64,000 nt of DNA from Sphingomonas sp. BT-65. Lineage in GTDB: Bacteria; Pseudomonadota; Alphaproteobacteria; Sphingomonadales; Sphingomonadaceae. The position numbers were made by a program, and so were the translations under genes. Shown here piece by piece: positions 62,223 to 64,000 of the stretch; positions within the stretch are counted from its first letter, which is position 1, and every line of letters begins with the position of its first letter. The DNA lies in NCBI RefSeq assembly GCF_026107375.2, contig NZ_JAPCIA010000003.1, positions 186,001 through 250,000 of the forward strand, in the 5' to 3' direction. Below the pieces are notes generated by a model, which saw nothing but the letters and a program-made list of their open reading frames with translations, ran no database searches and was not told the origin of the DNA.

Positions 62223-64000
62223 TGGCCATGAAGACCCAGATCCTGATCGCGCTGGCGGCACTCGGCGCTGTCCCCGCGGCGGCGCAGGTGCAGCCGCTCA
62301 AGAAGGCGGTGGCCGACGATATCTTTGCCGACCACCCGTCGATGGACAAGAATGCGACGGTGATGCCTGCGGCGGACGCAAAGCCGGTGGCGGCGATCTT
62401 CTCCGAGCGTCCGATCGGCGACGCATCGGTCGCGCGGCTGCCCGGTGGAGGCTGGGTCCTGACCGGGACCACGTTGCGCAACGGTCCGCGCCACGGGGTC
62501 GAGCTGTGGACGTCGCCGGATGCGAAGAAATGGACTCGGGTCGGTCCGGCGAAGATTTCCGGCAATGGGATCGCGGCGGGCGACGTGTCCGAACGCTATC
62601 TCGCGCCGTCGGTGACGGTGGCGGGCGAGCGGCTCTTTCTCGCCTTTTCCGACAAGACTGGTTGCGCGCGGATCGCGACCGGCAGCGCAGCGGCCCCCGG
62701 CGGCGCGTTTGCGGCCTCGCCCTGCTTGGTCGAGGATGCGGCGGACGTCTCGCTGTTCGTCGATGCGGATGGCAAGGGCTATCTGGTCTGGAGCGGCGGG
62801 ATGATCGCTCGGCTGGAGGACGAGTTCCAGAAGCTGGCCGAGGCACCGCGCTTCCTCAAGCCCGACCAGAAGCTGTTCGCCAAGCATCCGCCGGTGGGCA
62901 AGGACTGGCCGGTGCGGACCCGCGTCGGCACGCGCGGCGCCACGCTGGCGCGCGACGGCGGCAAGTACATCCTCGCCGCGAGCGAGGTGACCGGGCGGAT
63001 GCGTACTGCGACCGAGGATCTGTTCGTCGCGGAGGCGCCGACGCCTTATGGCCCCTTCAGCATGCGCGCGCTGGCCGTGCCGCATGCCGGGCGCGGATCG
63101 CTGGTGCGGCTCGACGACGGCAAGCTGGCAGCGGGTTACAACCCCAAATGCGATGATGGTTTCGCACTGTTCTGCGAGCAGGTCGGTCTCGTCCCGCTCG
63201 AGCGCGCACCCGACGGGCGGCTGCGCCAGGCAGCATCGGTGATCACCGAGGACAGCGCGGTCGCCGGGCGCAAGGCGCTGGTCGTCACCGAATCGATGCG
63301 CGACCCCTCGGTCACGCTCGGCGGCGACGGCTATTACTATCTGGTCGGGACGCTCGACGGCTATGGCTATCACCGGCCCGAGGGCGGGGTGAAATTGTGG
63401 CGCTCGGCGGATCTGGAGAAGTGGGACGAGGTCGGCTTCATCTGGCGCTGGGAAGGGCTGGGCTACGATTTCGGCACGAACATCGCCGAATTATGGGCGC
63501 CCGAGATCATGTGGTCGGCACGCGACAAGACCTATTACCTCGCCTTTTCGGTGATGGAGCGCGGGGTCGGGGGCAAGACCTGGCTCTACCGTTCGACCAG
63601 CGGCAGGGCCGGCGGCCCCTATGAGAACGTCACCAAGAGCTTCTTCGTGAACGGCATCGACGGTTTCCCGTTCGAGGATGACGACGGGCTCTATTTCCTG
63701 TGGGGCGGCGGGAGCATCGCCAAGCTCAATGCCAGGCGCGGCGGGTTCGAGGGGCCGGTGCGCCAGCTTGGCGACGTCGATGGCGACCATGTCGGCTATG
63801 AGGGCAACGGCCTGATCAAGGTGAACGGCGTCTATTTCCTGACCGGCGCCGAATGGCACGGACCGCTGCGCACGCACGGCACCTATGACATGATGTACGG
63901 CACCTCGAAGTCGCTGTTCGGGCCCTACACGCAGCGCCGCATGGGCGCGCCGCATGGCGGCCACGGCACCGCGTTCAAGGACAAGCAGGGCCGCTATTGG
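62222..64000 (+). CDS. Double-propeller GH43-like protein, truncated by window edge
   Basis: The frame runs without a stop from ATG 62222 to the right edge (593 codons seen). After a signal peptide (LIALAALGAVPAAAQ) come two related beta-propeller halves. The first has GDASVARLPGG and VELWTSPDAKKWTRVG. The second starts near residue 357 with the parallel RDPSVTLGGDGYYYLVGT and VKLWRSADLEKWDEVG. The second half has a full GH43-type triad: Asp361 (RDPS), Asp480 (NGIDGFPFEDDDG) and Glu527 (GYEGNGLIK). The first half lacks an obvious acid at the equivalent point (TRGATLARDGG) and may be structural or sugar-binding. It overlaps the previous stop by one base. Likely an exported glycosidase of unknown specificity. 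Confidence 0.75.
   Translation, partial: MAMKTQILIALAALGAVPAAAQVQPLKKAVADDIFADHPSMDKNATVMPAADAKPVAAIFSERPIGDASVARLPGGGWVLTGTTLRNGPRHGVELWTSPDAKKWTRVGPAKISGNGIAAGDVSERYLAPSVTVAGERLFLAFSDKTGCARIATGSAAAPGGAFAASPCLVEDAADVSLFVDADGKGYLVWSGGMIARLEDEFQKLAEAPRFLKPDQKLFAKHPPVGKDWPVRTRVGTRGATLARDGGKYILAASEVTGRMRTATEDLFVAEAPTPYGPFSMRALAVPHAGRGSLVRLDDGKLAAGYNPKCDDGFALFCEQVGLVPLERAPDGRLRQAASVITEDSAVAGRKALVVTESMRDPSVTLGGDGYYYLVGTLDGYGYHRPEGGVKLWRSADLEKWDEVGFIWRWEGLGYDFGTNIAELWAPEIMWSARDKTYYLAFSVMERGVGGKTWLYRSTSGRAGGPYENVTKSFFVNGIDGFPFEDDDGLYFLWGGGSIAKLNARRGGFEGPVRQLGDVDGDHVGYEGNGLIKVNGVYFLTGAEWHGPLRTHGTYDMMYGTSKSLFGPYTQRRMGAPHGGHGTAFKDKQGRYW

Overview
The window looks like a chromosomal segment of a sphingomonad (Alphaproteobacteria, Sphingomonadales). 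The reasons are the high GC content, three large TonB-dependent receptors with AIVVTG-type N-terminal motifs and no SusC/SusD pair, GntR/ROK regulators, and the sugar-acid enzymes typical of that order. No rRNA, tRNA, CRISPR array or transposase was seen.

Region 1 (1-12506, minus strand) is a polymorphic-toxin locus. It holds a 3561-residue Rhs/YD-repeat protein with a LysM domain and a lower-GC C-terminal tip ending in a PD-(D/E)xK-like nuclease toxin. A small, lower-GC putative immunity gene follows 13 bp downstream. Beyond it lies a start-less 'orphan' Rhs C-terminal fragment that runs off the left edge.

Region 2 (12826-36236) is an alpha-mannoside (N-glycan or mannan type) utilisation locus. 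It has a ROK-family regulator, a sugar-porter MFS protein, mannose-6-phosphate isomerase, a FucP-type sugar transporter, four GH92 alpha-mannosidases, a GH125 exo-alpha-mannosidase, a GH2 and a GH43 enzyme, a TonB receptor and a ROK sugar kinase. The implied route is outer-membrane uptake, periplasmic trimming to mannose, uptake across the inner membrane, phosphorylation, then isomerisation to fructose-6-phosphate.

Region 3 (36370-51000) is a galactose (possibly also arabinose) oxidative locus of the De Ley-Doudoroff type. It has a Na+/sugar symporter, DgoK, DgoA, a DgoR-like GntR regulator, a GH43, a galactose mutarotase, an IlvD/EDD sugar-acid dehydratase, a galactose/arabinose 1-dehydrogenase, a GH5-like enzyme and a second TonB receptor. 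A genuine formylglycine-generating enzyme is the last gene of the symporter-dgoK-dgoA operon.

Region 4 (51129-64000) holds a third TonB receptor, three Cys-type sulfatases (all C-x-P-S-R), an ACS-family MFS transporter, another GH43, an unassigned putative TIM-barrel hydrolase and a double-propeller GH43-like protein cut by the right edge. Regions 3 and 4 together look like a system for a sulfated galactose- and/or arabinose-containing polysaccharide, with the maturase for the sulfatases encoded among the sugar-catabolic genes.

The main new observation is a shared 15-bp near-palindrome, ATTnATCnGATnAAT. It occurs in nine intergenic regions of regions 2-4: perfect at 43425-43439 beside the DgoR-like regulator, and 9-11 of 12 matches before the TonB receptors, sulfatases, dehydratase/dehydrogenase pair, GH5, GH43 and manA/sugar-porter genes. 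It predicts one regulon over the whole island.
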